From: Chthoniobacterales bacterium
GTDB taxonomy: Bacteria > Verrucomicrobiota > Verrucomicrobiia > Chthoniobacterales > DYNR01
NCBI GenBank assembly: GCA_026418675.1
Contig: JAOAAX010000006.1
Location: 53,371 to 117,370, forward strand
Length of the DNA: 64,000 nt
Direction: 5' to 3'
The position numbers were made by a program, and so were the translations under genes. The notes under the pieces were generated by a model. It was given only the letters and a program-made list of their open reading frames with translations, ran no database searches and was not told the origin of the DNA. Every line of letters begins with the position of its first letter. Positions within the stretch are counted from its first letter, which is position 1. Shown here piece after piece: positions 1-7,941 of this stretch.

Positions 1-767
1 GGGGGAACATACTCCACTACTGGAAGATGACGAGGACTAGGCCGCAAATATTGGCCTACCGTTAAAATACGAACCCCGCTTTCATAAAGATCGTAGAAAG
101 TCTTTATCACTTCTTCCTCTCTCTCTCCTAGCCCCAACATAATTCCACTTTTTGTCATAATGTGAGGACTGTATTCATGAGCTTTACGTAAAACCTCCAA
201 CGAGCGGGAATAACGCGCACGCGAACGAACAAGTGGCGTAAGACGTTCAACGGTTTCAATATTATGATTAAAAACATCGGGACCTGCATCCAACACCGTA
301 TGGAGAGAGGAGTCGCGGTTATTAAAATCCGGAGTCAAAACTTCGATAACTATGCTATCGTCCATTTCGCGTATTGCCTGAATAGTCTTTGCGAAGTGAC
401 CAGCCCCTCCATCCGGAAGATCATCCCGAGCGACAGCGGTAATTACAACATGCGTAAGTCTCAAACGCCGAACAGCTTCAGCAACCCGCTGGGGCTCGTC
501 CTCTTCAAGAGGTAAAGGCTTAGCCGTTTTGACTGCGCAGAAACCACACGCACGTGTGCAATGCTCTCCAGCAATCATAAAAGTTGCTGTTCCCCCACTC
601 CAACATTCCCAACGATTCGGACACTGAGCACTTTCGCAAACAGTATGCAGCTTTAGTCCCTCTAGTAAAAATTTTGTCGAAAAGAAAACAGGGTTCGAGG
701 GAAGGCGCACCTTGATCCATCCCGGCTTTTTTTCTTGATGTAGCGTCGGTGAAATTTTGGGGCTCAT
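1..767 (-). CDS. lipA: Lipoyl synthase LipA (3' end cut by window edge)
   Basis: Radical SAM enzyme that inserts two sulfurs into octanoyl groups on lipoate-dependent proteins. The reading frame is open from ATG at 767 to position 3, so 255 codons are visible and the C-terminus lies outside the window. Two diagnostic cysteine sets can be read: the auxiliary 4Fe-4S cluster C44-x4-C49-x5-C55 (VCESAQCPN) and the radical SAM cluster C70-x3-C74-x2-C77 (CTRACGFC). Later motifs such as TAVARDDL, DGGA, HNIETV and the final VGQYLRPS are also typical of LipA. It starts 8 nt after the mlaA stop, so it is probably the last gene of the mla operon. The Shine-Dalgarno-like AAGG directly abuts the ATG. Function is near certain; the link with mla is positional only. 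Confidence 0.95.
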   Translation of the reverse strand, partial: MSPKISPTLHQEKKPGWIKVRLPSNPVFFSTKFLLEGLKLHTVCESAQCPNRWECWSGGTATFMIAGEHCTRACGFCAVKTAKPLPLEEDEPQRVAEAVRRLRLTHVVITAVARDDLPDGGAGHFAKTIQAIREMDDSIVIEVLTPDFNNRDSSLHTVLDAGPDVFNHNIETVERLTPLVRSRARYSRSLEVLRKAHEYSPHIMTKSGIMLGLGEREEEVIKTFYDLYESGVRILTVGQYLRPSPRHLPVVEYVP

Positions 768-775
768 CCTTACTT

Positions 776-1603
776 TTAACGTTTGGCGTGCTTATTGCGA
801 AAATGTATGTATGTCATGCGGGCACTTGTATAGCGGTCAATGGCATGTTTCGTTGCCGCATCGTATTCATCCATCCGCTTGGGCAACGTCCGAACTGTAT
901 TCGGGCTTGTTATAGCTAATGTCCAGACCTCCCCTCCAAACGCAAATGTTGCCCAACTCACAGGATTTAACGCATAGTCACCGACCATCCCAACGAAATC
1001 CCGAACCGTAGTAGGCCCTAATACAGGCAAAACTAAATAAGGACCATGCCCTATCCCCCATTTTGCAAAAGTCTGCCCGGTATCTGCTTTCGGTATATCT
1101 TTCAAAAATTCAATTTTTTCTGAAGGATGCCAAACTCCTCCAATTCCCGCTACAGAGTTAACCACAAAGGCACCCAATTCTTTGCCTGCACGATCAAACC
1201 GCCCCTGCAATCCATGATTCACAAATCGTACAGGGAAAGTTAGATTCTCATAAACATTGTCAATTCCTTCACGAACAATTTTCGGCAAAATAAATTCATA
1301 ACCATCTGCAACAGGTCGAATTACAAAACGATAAAATTCATGGTTAAAGGCAAATATCGCCCGATTGATTGGTTCTAAAGGATCAAAAACATGCGTCCGA
1401 TGTTCACTAAAACTTCCTAACTCATCTTCCACTGGAACCTCTAAAGAGTCTTTCGTAGTTTTGAAACTTTTGCTTTGGGAAATTGTTCCAGCTCTCGAGG
1501 TTGTCTTAACTTCCCCAATTTCAGCTGCCTGACGTGTTGCACATCCGCTGAAAATAAAGCAGACAACAAGAATTAAAATCAGATTCGAAATAAATTTTTT
1601 CAC
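776..1603 (-). CDS. mlaA: MlaA (VacJ) outer-membrane lipoprotein
   Basis: Outer-membrane component of the Mla system, which removes phospholipids from the outer leaflet of the outer membrane. The 275-residue product has a lipoprotein signal peptide (lipobox FSGC, Cys21), then a polar linker and the MlaA core beginning around residue 75 with the family motif DPLEPINRAIFAFN. GPYLVLPVLGPTTVRD and NPVSWA further on are also typical. The start overlaps the mlaC stop in an ATGA arrangement, indicating translational coupling. In E. coli mlaA is unlinked from mlaFEDCB; here it closes the operon. Confidence 0.93.
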   Translation of the reverse strand: MKKFISNLILILVVCFIFSGCATRQAAEIGEVKTTSRAGTISQSKSFKTTKDSLEVPVEDELGSFSEHRTHVFDPLEPINRAIFAFNHEFYRFVIRPVADGYEFILPKIVREGIDNVYENLTFPVRFVNHGLQGRFDRAGKELGAFVVNSVAGIGGVWHPSEKIEFLKDIPKADTGQTFAKWGIGHGPYLVLPVLGPTTVRDFVGMVGDYALNPVSWATFAFGGEVWTLAITSPNTVRTLPKRMDEYDAATKHAIDRYTSARMTYIHFRNKHAKR

Positions 1604-2202
1604 GGCATTCGGTTAGCAGTGGTGTGAAGGGTTTTAGCTACTGCTTCAGCACCTCCCCTTTTATAAATTTCATCAAATTGGCTCCGATAATTCGCAACAA
1701 AACTAACACCTTCAATAATAACGTCAGTCACTCTCCATTGATTCATCTTATGCATCCTATAAGCAACTTCATATTCGCTCCCCTGATAACGTAAAGTCGT
1801 GGGAACTTCCACCCTACCTTGCCCGAGGTCTCTTGCCGATCGAACTTCAATTTCAGGAAATTCCCCTGGCTTCAATTTGTCGCTGTAGGAACGGATTACC
1901 AAAGTAGTAAAGTCAACTGCAGCTTGCTCTCTCTGGAGAGTTGAAAGTGCCCTCCACCCAGCCCCAATCGCAAGTTGGGTCATTTTTGCAAAGTCAATAT
2001 AGCGCTCCAAAATTGGCCGAACACTGCGCTCCAACTCAACCCGATTCCTCGAATTCTTAGCAACTGTTAGAACTTGATTCACAGCAAAACGCAGAGTGTT
2101 TTCTGCATCTACCAAACTTTCATTCTCTGCATATGTTTTTGCAAATACTAACAAAAAAGCCCACATAATCCACAAAAAGCATATGATCTGTCTCGCTTTC
2201 AT
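1600..2202 (-). CDS. mlaC: MlaC periplasmic phospholipid carrier (Ttg2D family)
   Basis: Soluble periplasmic shuttle carrying phospholipid between MlaA and the inner-membrane MlaFED complex. I place the start at ATG 2202, which gives a 200-residue protein with an N-terminal signal peptide (hydrophobic stretch about residues 6-20, cleavage near KTYA-EN). A longer frame to 2307 would overlap mlaD by about 100 nt and put the signal sequence internally. The Tol_Tol_Ttg2 family pattern is visible: RPILERYIDFAKMTQLAIG, then SYSDKL and the V-x-YR-x-H-x6-W-RVTDVIIEGVS end. The ATG lies 1 nt after the mlaD stop, and its own stop overlaps mlaA. Confidence 0.9.
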   Translation of the reverse strand: MKARQIICFLWIMWAFLLVFAKTYAENESLVDAENTLRFAVNQVLTVAKNSRNRVELERSVRPILERYIDFAKMTQLAIGAGWRALSTLQREQAAVDFTTLVIRSYSDKLKPGEFPEIEVRSARDLGQGRVEVPTTLRYQGSEYEVAYRMHKMNQWRVTDVIIEGVSFVANYRSQFDEIYKRGGAEAVAKTLHTTANRMP

Positions 2203-2203
2203 T

Positions 2204-2977
2204 TTATTGTTGAGTCGAATTATAGAGAAGTTCTCCGCTCTTCTGGAAATTATTAACTTCCACTTCCCTGTCTTCTTTATTTTCTGACTCTTGAATGGTA
2301 GAATCATTTATTTGCGAAACTTGACCTGGCTCGGAAGTATTGAACTCCCCTCTTACCGGAGGTGTAGGAGCAGCAATGAACTCATCTGTTGAATGCACGT
2401 TCCCCGAAACGTTTACCCTACTTCCTCTTTCCATATTTAGTAACTCTTTATCCCATCCATTCGCTTTTTTCTCATCAGAAAGCGCGGGGTCCTTTTCGTT
2501 TTCCAAATTTGCTGAATTCCTATCCGCTTGAACTGTTCCAAATGCCATTTTCCCTATAAGCGACTCCAAATCAACAGCAGACTCCGTCATCACAATTCTC
2601 TCACCCGGTTGTAGAAAATCTTCTTCAGCCCCCGGCAATAAAGCTACAAACTTATCCCCAATCAGCCCTGATGTTTTAATTGATGCCATAGTGTCCCGTG
2701 GTAATCGAACATCATCCAAAATCCGCATACTCACAATTGCACTGTAATCGCTGGGATCAATCTTGATTTTCTCAACTCTTCCAACTGTCACTCCAGCAAG
2801 CAAAACACTCCCCCCTTCGTTCAATCCACCAACATTCGCAAAACGAGCTTCAAGCAAATAACTACCGTGATTCACAAAACTCCCAGCCCCAAGCCGAATT
2901 GCTAAATATCCAATAGCACAAATCCCTAACAAAACAAAAATCCCCAAAAAAAATTCGACATATCGTTCTTTAATCAT
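2204..2977 (-). CDS. mlaD: MlaD MCE-domain substrate-binding subunit with long acidic tail
   Basis: Inner-membrane-anchored periplasmic subunit of the MlaFEDB lipid transporter. There is one N-terminal membrane helix (about residues 7-28) and an MCE domain at about residues 35-120, with GGLNEGGSVLLAGVTVGRV as the family core and the later IKTSGLIGDKFVALLPG. From about residue 150 to 257 the sequence becomes low-complexity and rich in E, S, N and D; E. coli MlaD is about 183 residues, so this tail is extra. The gene overlaps mlaF by 4 nt. The function of the tail is unknown. Confidence 0.92.
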   Translation of the reverse strand: MIKERYVEFFLGIFVLLGICAIGYLAIRLGAGSFVNHGSYLLEARFANVGGLNEGGSVLLAGVTVGRVEKIKIDPSDYSAIVSMRILDDVRLPRDTMASIKTSGLIGDKFVALLPGAEEDFLQPGERIVMTESAVDLESLIGKMAFGTVQADRNSANLENEKDPALSDEKKANGWDKELLNMERGSRVNVSGNVHSTDEFIAAPTPPVRGEFNTSEPGQVSQINDSTIQESENKEDREVEVNNFQKSGELLYNSTQQ

Positions 2978-3810
2978 TCTTCTTCGTCTGGTGAAATATG
3001 TTCCCCCGCTTGAATTGCCACAAGCAAATTGCGCAAAGCAGCCGTGCTTTCGCGAAATGAAACTACAACAGGCAACTCCGATTCATGAAATTCCTGCGGT
3101 GTCCCTGAAAAGCGAATCCTCCCATGCTCTAGCAATGCTACATAGTCGCTTGTTATCAAAGCTTCCTGCACATCGTGCGTAACAACAACCGCCGTAAAAC
3201 CAAATTGCATCCGATACTTCGCTATCATTCCAAAAACAGCATTCCTCCTCAACGGATCAAGCCCAGCCGTCGGCTCATCAAAAAAAACCATCTCAGGCTG
3301 TGTCACCAATGCCCGAGCAAGAGCTAAGCGCTTTTGCATCCCCCCAGAAAGCTGCGAAGGAAAGTGATTCGAATGCTCCAGCAAATCCAACTGCTCAAGC
3401 GCAGCCAAACTTCGCCGCCGAATTTCTCCATCACTCAGACGCGTCGTCTGCTCCAGTGGCAAACCAACATTCTCAACAGCCGTTAAGGAATCAAATAACG
3501 CATTTCCCTGAAATAAAAAACTACATCTACGTCGAAATTCTTGCCTATGTGATCTTCGACGAAAATCCAATTTCTCACCATAAAACTCCACAACCCCACA
3601 GTCAGGCTTCTCCACCCCAGCTATACACTTCAACAAAACAGACTTCCCAGCCCCGCTCGAACCCAACACCGTAAAAACACTACCCCGCCAAACCTCCAAC
3701 CACACGCCATCAAGCACCGTTTTATCGCCAAAACGCTTACACAAGTCTAAAACTCGCAATAGAGGACATCCCTCGGCATGGAATTTTTTCGGTAAAACCT
3801 TTTCCTTCAC
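2974..3810 (-). CDS. mlaF: MlaF ABC transporter ATP-binding protein
   Basis: Cytoplasmic ATPase of the Mla phospholipid transporter. The 278 residues contain a Walker A motif at 50-57 (GSSGAGKS), Q-loop near 101, ABC signature LSGGM at 154-158, Walker B with FFDEP at 176-180 and the H-loop in VVVTHD. The C-terminal region FHESELPVVVSF resembles the MlaF end that contacts other subunits in known systems. It overlaps mlaE and mlaD by 4 nt each, so the three membrane-complex genes are translated as a unit. No MlaB-type STAS gene is seen nearby. Confidence 0.94.
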   Translation of the reverse strand: MKEKVLPKKFHAEGCPLLRVLDLCKRFGDKTVLDGVWLEVWRGSVFTVLGSSGAGKSVLLKCIAGVEKPDCGVVEFYGEKLDFRRRSHRQEFRRRCSFLFQGNALFDSLTAVENVGLPLEQTTRLSDGEIRRRSLAALEQLDLLEHSNHFPSQLSGGMQKRLALARALVTQPEMVFFDEPTAGLDPLRRNAVFGMIAKYRMQFGFTAVVVTHDVQEALITSDYVALLEHGRIRFSGTPQEFHESELPVVVSFRESTAALRNLLVAIQAGEHISPDEEE

Positions 3811-4616
3811 GAAATTAAAAAAGATGTAATCACATAATCCGTCGCAAGTATCAAAACACTCGAGACAACAACAGCCCGTGTAGTCGAAAAACTTACAGCT
3901 TTAGCCCCTCTCAACCCGCAACGGTGTGCATTGTAACCTTGGTGAGCACAAACCCCTATGCACAAAAAACCAAAAACTGCTGCCTTCAAAAAACTCTCCC
4001 GCACATCCCTCATCTCAATCGCCTTCTCAATAGACGACCAATAAACTCCGGCATCCAATCCCAAGATCCACGAACCAGAAATCCAACCACCCCACAAACC
4101 TACTATAACAAAAATCGCCGTCTGCATCGGAAATACCACAAGCGCTGAAAGAATTCGTGGCGTCACAAGATAACCGTAACTGTTCACCCCCATCGTCTCC
4201 AATGCCAAGATCTGTTCTGAATTCCTCTGTATCCCAAGCTCGGCAGCCAAAGCGGAGCCCGCCTGACCAACCAACACCAAAGCAGCCAATACAGGTGCCA
4301 TCTCACGCGTCAAACTTAACGATACAAGAGCCCCAAGCAAAGTTTCCGATCCAAATCGGTTCAAAACATAATAGCCCTGCAGTCCCAAAACCAAACCTGT
4401 AAACAACCCCACAATCACCACAACTGGCAAACACAAAACCCCTTGTTCATAAATAGCCCTCCAAACACGCCGCATAAGCCTCCTTGATCCTATAACTCCA
4501 GCAACCGTCCGAAACAAAAATAGAGTAAAATCCCCAAATTCAGATACAGTTATCCAAAAAAACTTGCCTAAATTTCCTACCATTTTTGCACACACCTCTT
4601 CTCCTAACAAAATCAT
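3807..4616 (-). CDS. mlaE: MlaE ABC transporter permease
   Basis: Integral inner-membrane permease of the Mla system (MlaE/YrbE family), 269 residues with about five to six membrane segments. Family motifs include GLVLGLQGYYVLNRFG, REMAPVLAALVLVGQAGSA and ELG-QRNSEQI-ALE-MGVNSYGYLVTPR. First gene of the operon mlaE-F-D-C-A-lipA. ATG 4616 is used here, but an internal ATG at residue 12 (MVGNLGKFF) is equally possible. Transcription must start in the 4617-4900 divergent gap. Confidence 0.94.
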   Translation of the reverse strand: MILLGEEVCAKMVGNLGKFFWITVSEFGDFTLFLFRTVAGVIGSRRLMRRVWRAIYEQGVLCLPVVVIVGLFTGLVLGLQGYYVLNRFGSETLLGALVSLSLTREMAPVLAALVLVGQAGSALAAELGIQRNSEQILALETMGVNSYGYLVTPRILSALVVFPMQTAIFVIVGLWGGWISGSWILGLDAGVYWSSIEKAIEMRDVRESFLKAAVFGFLCIGVCAHQGYNAHRCGLRGAKAVSFSTTRAVVVSSVLILATDYVITSFLIS

Positions 4617-4900
4617 TCAAAATTATACAAGCACCAAAACCCCTGAACTCTAATTTTCCTTGATTTGATTTAAACTTGGAATAAAAAAACAATTCTAATA
4701 ATTTAAAAGGAAAATCATTTTTCCTTGAAAATGGAGAGCAAACTCTGCTCCCTAAACACGCGAAATTTATCAGAAAATCCTCACCTAGTTCACTACTCTT
4801 TCAAAAAAACAAAAATTTCTGCTCTCACGGATGAACTTTACATAAAAAAGACAATAAAATTCTCCATATCTGCACCCGATTCAGTCTGGATCTCTGGCCA
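4617..4900. promoter_or_regulatory. AT-rich divergent gap between mla operon and L,D-transpeptidase gene
   Basis: This 284-bp non-coding gap separates two divergent transcription units and should hold both promoters. It contains a perfect 8-bp inverted repeat, AAGGAAAA (4707-4714) and TTTTCCTT (4719-4726), separated by 4 nt. TTTTCCTTGA occurs again at 4654-4663 as a direct repeat of the right arm. It could be an operator or a small hairpin. I could not assign a convincing -35/-10 pair. Confidence 0.4.
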
Positions 4901-5569
4901 ATGCACAGATCACCCAACTCGAAGTTATTCCTCGCCTTACTCCAATTAGCTTTCCTTAATTTTGCTCTCAATGCATGTAGCTATTCGACAAAATCATCCG
5001 ACTTTTTCACAACCTATTACCTCGGCCCCGATGGGACAATTTTGGCCATGCCAACTGCTACCTACCGAGCTACAAAAAAACATTCTAAATTAAATACTTC
5101 TCAATCTCCTCCTGTCGAATCCTGGTGGCACGATGACCCACACTTAGGCCCTCCTTCGATTACCATCAATTTGACAGAACAACGAGCATACTTTAAACGC
5201 GGAAACAAAACTGTTGGCCTAACCTCCATCTCAAGCGGTCGGGAAGGTTACTCTACCCCAACCGGCAATTTCAAAATCATCCAAAAAAGCCGCAATCACG
5301 TCTCAAATCTTTACGGGGACTTTGTAGATTCACAGGGCAATATTGTAATGGAAAATGTTGCTGTTCACCGTGACCCTTGCCCACCTGGTGCACGTTTCAG
5401 GGGTGCACCGATGCCATATTTCTTAAGAATCCACGGCGCAATCGGCATGCATGCAGGTTACCTTCCTGGTTACCCCGCTTCCCACGGTTGCATCCGCCTC
5501 CCTATGGAAATGGCTAAGCTTTTCTTTGAAAACTCTCACATCGGAATGCCTGTCCTCGTCACTAATTAA
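4901..5569 (+). CDS. L,D-transpeptidase (YkuD domain) lipoprotein
   Basis: Peptidoglycan-modifying enzyme that makes 3-3 cross-links or attaches proteins to the wall. The 222-residue protein begins with a lipoprotein signal peptide (lipobox LNAC, Cys26), so it is lipid-anchored in the envelope. A linker follows, then a YkuD domain from about residue 85 (SITINLTEQRAYF) ending in the catalytic motif SHGCIRLP with nucleophile Cys197; an upstream conserved His lies in IHGAIGMH. STPTGNFKI is another family signature. It stands alone, divergent from mlaE and convergent with hldA. Whether it cross-links or anchors proteins cannot be told from sequence. Confidence 0.9.
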   Translation: MHRSPNSKLFLALLQLAFLNFALNACSYSTKSSDFFTTYYLGPDGTILAMPTATYRATKKHSKLNTSQSPPVESWWHDDPHLGPPSITINLTEQRAYFKRGNKTVGLTSISSGREGYSTPTGNFKIIQKSRNHVSNLYGDFVDSQGNIVMENVAVHRDPCPPGARFRGAPMPYFLRIHGAIGMHAGYLPGYPASHGCIRLPMEMAKLFFENSHIGMPVLVTN

Positions 5570-5622
5570 ACAACACCAATCCACAAAAGCCTTCCCCCAT
5601 CTCCCTTTACAATCTAGTAAAC

Positions 5623-6621
5623 TTACTCCGCAACATTCAAAAGCTCCTCCCGCGTCACTGTAGCCGTCCCCAGCTTGCCTACTACAATTCCACTGGCCAA
5701 ATTCGCCAACTCCGCAGCCTCAATTCGGTTAGCCCCTGATGCCAACGCTAAAGTAAACAACGCTATTGCTGTATCTCCAGCTCCAGATACATCAAAAACT
5801 TCCTTTGCCCTCGTCGGAATGTAATAGGGTGACTCTCCACGCTCAAACAACATCATCCCTCCCTCCCCTAAGGTTATCAAAACACATCCCACGTCCCACT
5901 TGCTCGTCAAAATTTCCCCCACCCTCTTCAATGCCACGTCCCTACGTGGGTCCTCGATCACCTCTACCAATCTCTGTCCTGCCGCAGCAAAAGCTTCCAA
6001 ACGGTTCGGCTTCACCGCACTCACACCACGCCAGTTTAGCGGATTGTTCGGGTTCGGATCAACCGTTATAACCCGCCCCCATTTCCCAAATATTTGGATA
6101 ACCTTATCAACAAATCCCTGACTTAAAAGACCTTTCCCGTAGTCCTCAATTATCAAAGCATCCGCTTCGGCTGCCGCTTGTTCCAGTTTCTTGAGTGCTT
6201 CTTCCTCCGTCTCCCTAGGCAAATTCATGCGGCGTTCCCGATCCACTCGCACAACCTGTTGTTGCCTCGCTATAATCCGAGTCTTCACAATCGTCATCGC
6301 GTCCTCGTGTTCCAATAAAAGAGACGTCGAAACTCCCTCCGCCTCCAGCAAACGACATAACTCCTCTGCATGGCGACACCCCTTCCCAACAAGCCCACAA
6401 ATTTCCACATCTCGACAAAAACCAGCCAAATTCCTTGCTACGTTCGCTGCACCCCCAGGAAAACTTGCATCGCGAACCACCTCAACCACCGGAACAGGCG
6501 CTTCCGGAGAAATTCGAGTAACCTTCCCATAAACAAAACGGTCTAACATCACATCACCCAAAACCACCACCACTTTGCTTGCCGCTGCATCTAAAATTTG
6601 CTCAATTCGTTGCTTCTTCAT
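5623..6621 (-). CDS. hldA: D-glycero-beta-D-manno-heptose-7-phosphate kinase (RfaE domain I, HldA)
   Basis: PfkB-family sugar kinase that phosphorylates heptose-7-phosphate at C1 in ADP-heptose synthesis for LPS inner core. The 332 residues match only the kinase half of E. coli HldE; there is no C-terminal nucleotidyltransferase domain, so that activity must be encoded elsewhere. Motifs: GDVMLDRFVYGKVTRISPEAP at the N-terminus, PGGAANVARNLA (substrate binding), and DVSGAGDT near residue 280 (catalytic Asp and anion hole). I use ATG 6621; a GTG immediately precedes it. Its 5' end faces the exported unknown at 6677, leaving 55 bp for two divergent promoters. Confidence 0.9.
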   Translation of the reverse strand: MKKQRIEQILDAAASKVVVVLGDVMLDRFVYGKVTRISPEAPVPVVEVVRDASFPGGAANVARNLAGFCRDVEICGLVGKGCRHAEELCRLLEAEGVSTSLLLEHEDAMTIVKTRIIARQQQVVRVDRERRMNLPRETEEEALKKLEQAAAEADALIIEDYGKGLLSQGFVDKVIQIFGKWGRVITVDPNPNNPLNWRGVSAVKPNRLEAFAAAGQRLVEVIEDPRRDVALKRVGEILTSKWDVGCVLITLGEGGMMLFERGESPYYIPTRAKEVFDVSGAGDTAIALFTLALASGANRIEAAELANLASGIVVGKLGTATVTREELLNVAE

Positions 6622-6676
6622 CACTACCCAATTTTTCGGCGTGAACTTTCACCTCGAAAAGTTTATTTTCTCTCCA

Positions 6677-7513
6677 ATGACCAAATTATCTTTTCGTCTC
6701 GCGTTTCGTCTCGCGTTATTTCTACTCTCGGCCGCTATTCTATCACAATTTTGTTTAGCACAAACTCACGACACCCCTCAACCCACAATCTCCTTCCAAG
6801 ACTTCCCCGCCACAGAAATTAACGACGTCATCATCCCTGTCCCAAGCGAAATCTTCAACGTTCTCGACAAACTTGGCTCCCCAAATTGGCACGCCACCAT
6901 CCTCGAATCCCGACCCAACTCAACAAGTAGCCGCACACACACCGCCCTCCTCCTCGGTATCACCATCGCCGACGGTTTCCTCGCCGTCCAAGCCAAAGAC
7001 TCAGAAAAAATTAAAGAAATAGGCCGCGACGTCCTCTCCCTCTCCGAAGCCCTCGGCGTCCGTGATGCCGTCATTGCTCGAAGCAAAAGCATTATCGACC
7101 AGGCAGAAAAAAAAGATTGGCGACAAGTCCGTATAGAATTCGATGGCGCTCTCCAGGATGTCCGTTCCGCCATGCGTCAACTCAATGACGAACCTATTGC
7201 TCAACTCGTTAGTCTCGCCGGGTGGCTCCGCGGCACCCACGCCGTAACTTCTATCATTCTCAACAACTACTCACCAGAACGCGCCGAGCTCCTCCACCAG
7301 CCAGACCTCATCGCCTATTTCGATCGCCAACTCGATAGCCTTCCACAAAAATTAAAAAAAGACAACTATGTCAGAAAAATTCGCCCGGCTCTCTCCAAAA
7401 TCATGCCTCTCCTTGGCATTCATGATGGCTCCTCCATATCCCCAGACAACGTCGCAAAAATTAACCAAATCACTTCAGAACTGATCCAAAATATCCTTAC
7501 AACCGAAGAATGA
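6677..7513 (+). CDS. Exported protein of unknown function
   Basis: I do not recognise the family. The protein is 278 residues from ATG 6677, with a clear Sec signal peptide (about residues 1-27, ending in LAQ). A longer frame opening at 6575 would run through hldA and place the signal sequence internally, so I reject it. The mature part looks helical, with charged and hydrophobic residues alternating and no cysteines. It forms a 4-nt overlap with the next exported unknown and then leads into phoH, so the four genes from 6677 to 10505 are probably one operon. The signal peptide contains a 12-bp tandem duplication. Confidence 0.75.
   Translation: MTKLSFRLAFRLALFLLSAAILSQFCLAQTHDTPQPTISFQDFPATEINDVIIPVPSEIFNVLDKLGSPNWHATILESRPNSTSSRTHTALLLGITIADGFLAVQAKDSEKIKEIGRDVLSLSEALGVRDAVIARSKSIIDQAEKKDWRQVRIEFDGALQDVRSAMRQLNDEPIAQLVSLAGWLRGTHAVTSIILNNYSPERAELLHQPDLIAYFDRQLDSLPQKLKKDNYVRKIRPALSKIMPLLGIHDGSSISPDNVAKINQITSELIQNILTTEE
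6692..6715 (+). repeat. 12-bp tandem duplication inside a signal-peptide coding region
   Basis: TTTCGTCTCGCG is present twice head to tail (6692-6703 and 6704-6715). It is in frame, duplicating four codons and giving the repeated FRLA in the signal peptide of the exported protein at 6677. The frame is kept, so the effect is only to lengthen the basic/hydrophobic part of the signal sequence. Confidence 0.85.
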
Positions 7514-7941
7514 ACCCCCTCCTTCCCCTTCTCTTAGCGGCTCTTCTCCTCCTCAGTTCCTCAATAACCTACCCAACTGTCAACGATGCCCTCTCTTTTG
7601 CCTATGAAGGCGCAGAACCTTACGTCCGCCAAGGTTTCACTTTCCGCGAAGACGCTTGGGGTGGAGACCTCGGCGTCGGCGACCGCAAAGCAGTTCGCAT
7701 CCAACTCTTCAAGGGAAACGAATACTGGTTTATAACTGGAACAGACAAACTGAAAGCTCGCGTCTCCGTCTTCGTTTACGATTCCGAAGGCCGCCTCGTC
7801 TCACGTGATCATTGGCACCGAAGCCGTTACTTTGGCGCTTTCGTTGCCCCACCCAAAACCGGCGCCTACTGGGCAATCATTTCCGTCGAACGTTCCCCCG
7901 CCGAACGAACCGCTTGGGCGCTCGTTTACGGCTACCGTTGA
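7510..7941 (+). CDS. Small exported protein of unknown function
   Basis: 143 residues; no family recognised. An N-terminal hydrophobic stretch (about residues 3-20) looks like a signal peptide. The mature part is rich in aromatic residues and predicted beta-like segments (EYWFITG, ARVSVFVYDSEG, GAYWAIISV), which recalls secreted beta-sandwich domains that bind ligands or carbohydrate, but this is only an impression. The start overlaps the previous gene by 4 nt (ATGA) and the stop TGA directly abuts the phoH ATG. Together with the previous gene it may form a two-gene exported module in the phoH operon. Confidence 0.75.
   Translation: MNPLLPLLLAALLLLSSSITYPTVNDALSFAYEGAEPYVRQGFTFREDAWGGDLGVGDRKAVRIQLFKGNEYWFITGTDKLKARVSVFVYDSEGRLVSRDHWHRSRYFGAFVAPPKTGAYWAIISVERSPAERTAWALVYGYR

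Noticed and set aside
4725..4949. 74-residue + ORF before the L,D-transpeptidase
   Set aside because: No ribosome-binding site, no recognisable motif, low-complexity K/S-rich, and it overlaps the lipoprotein start in another frame.
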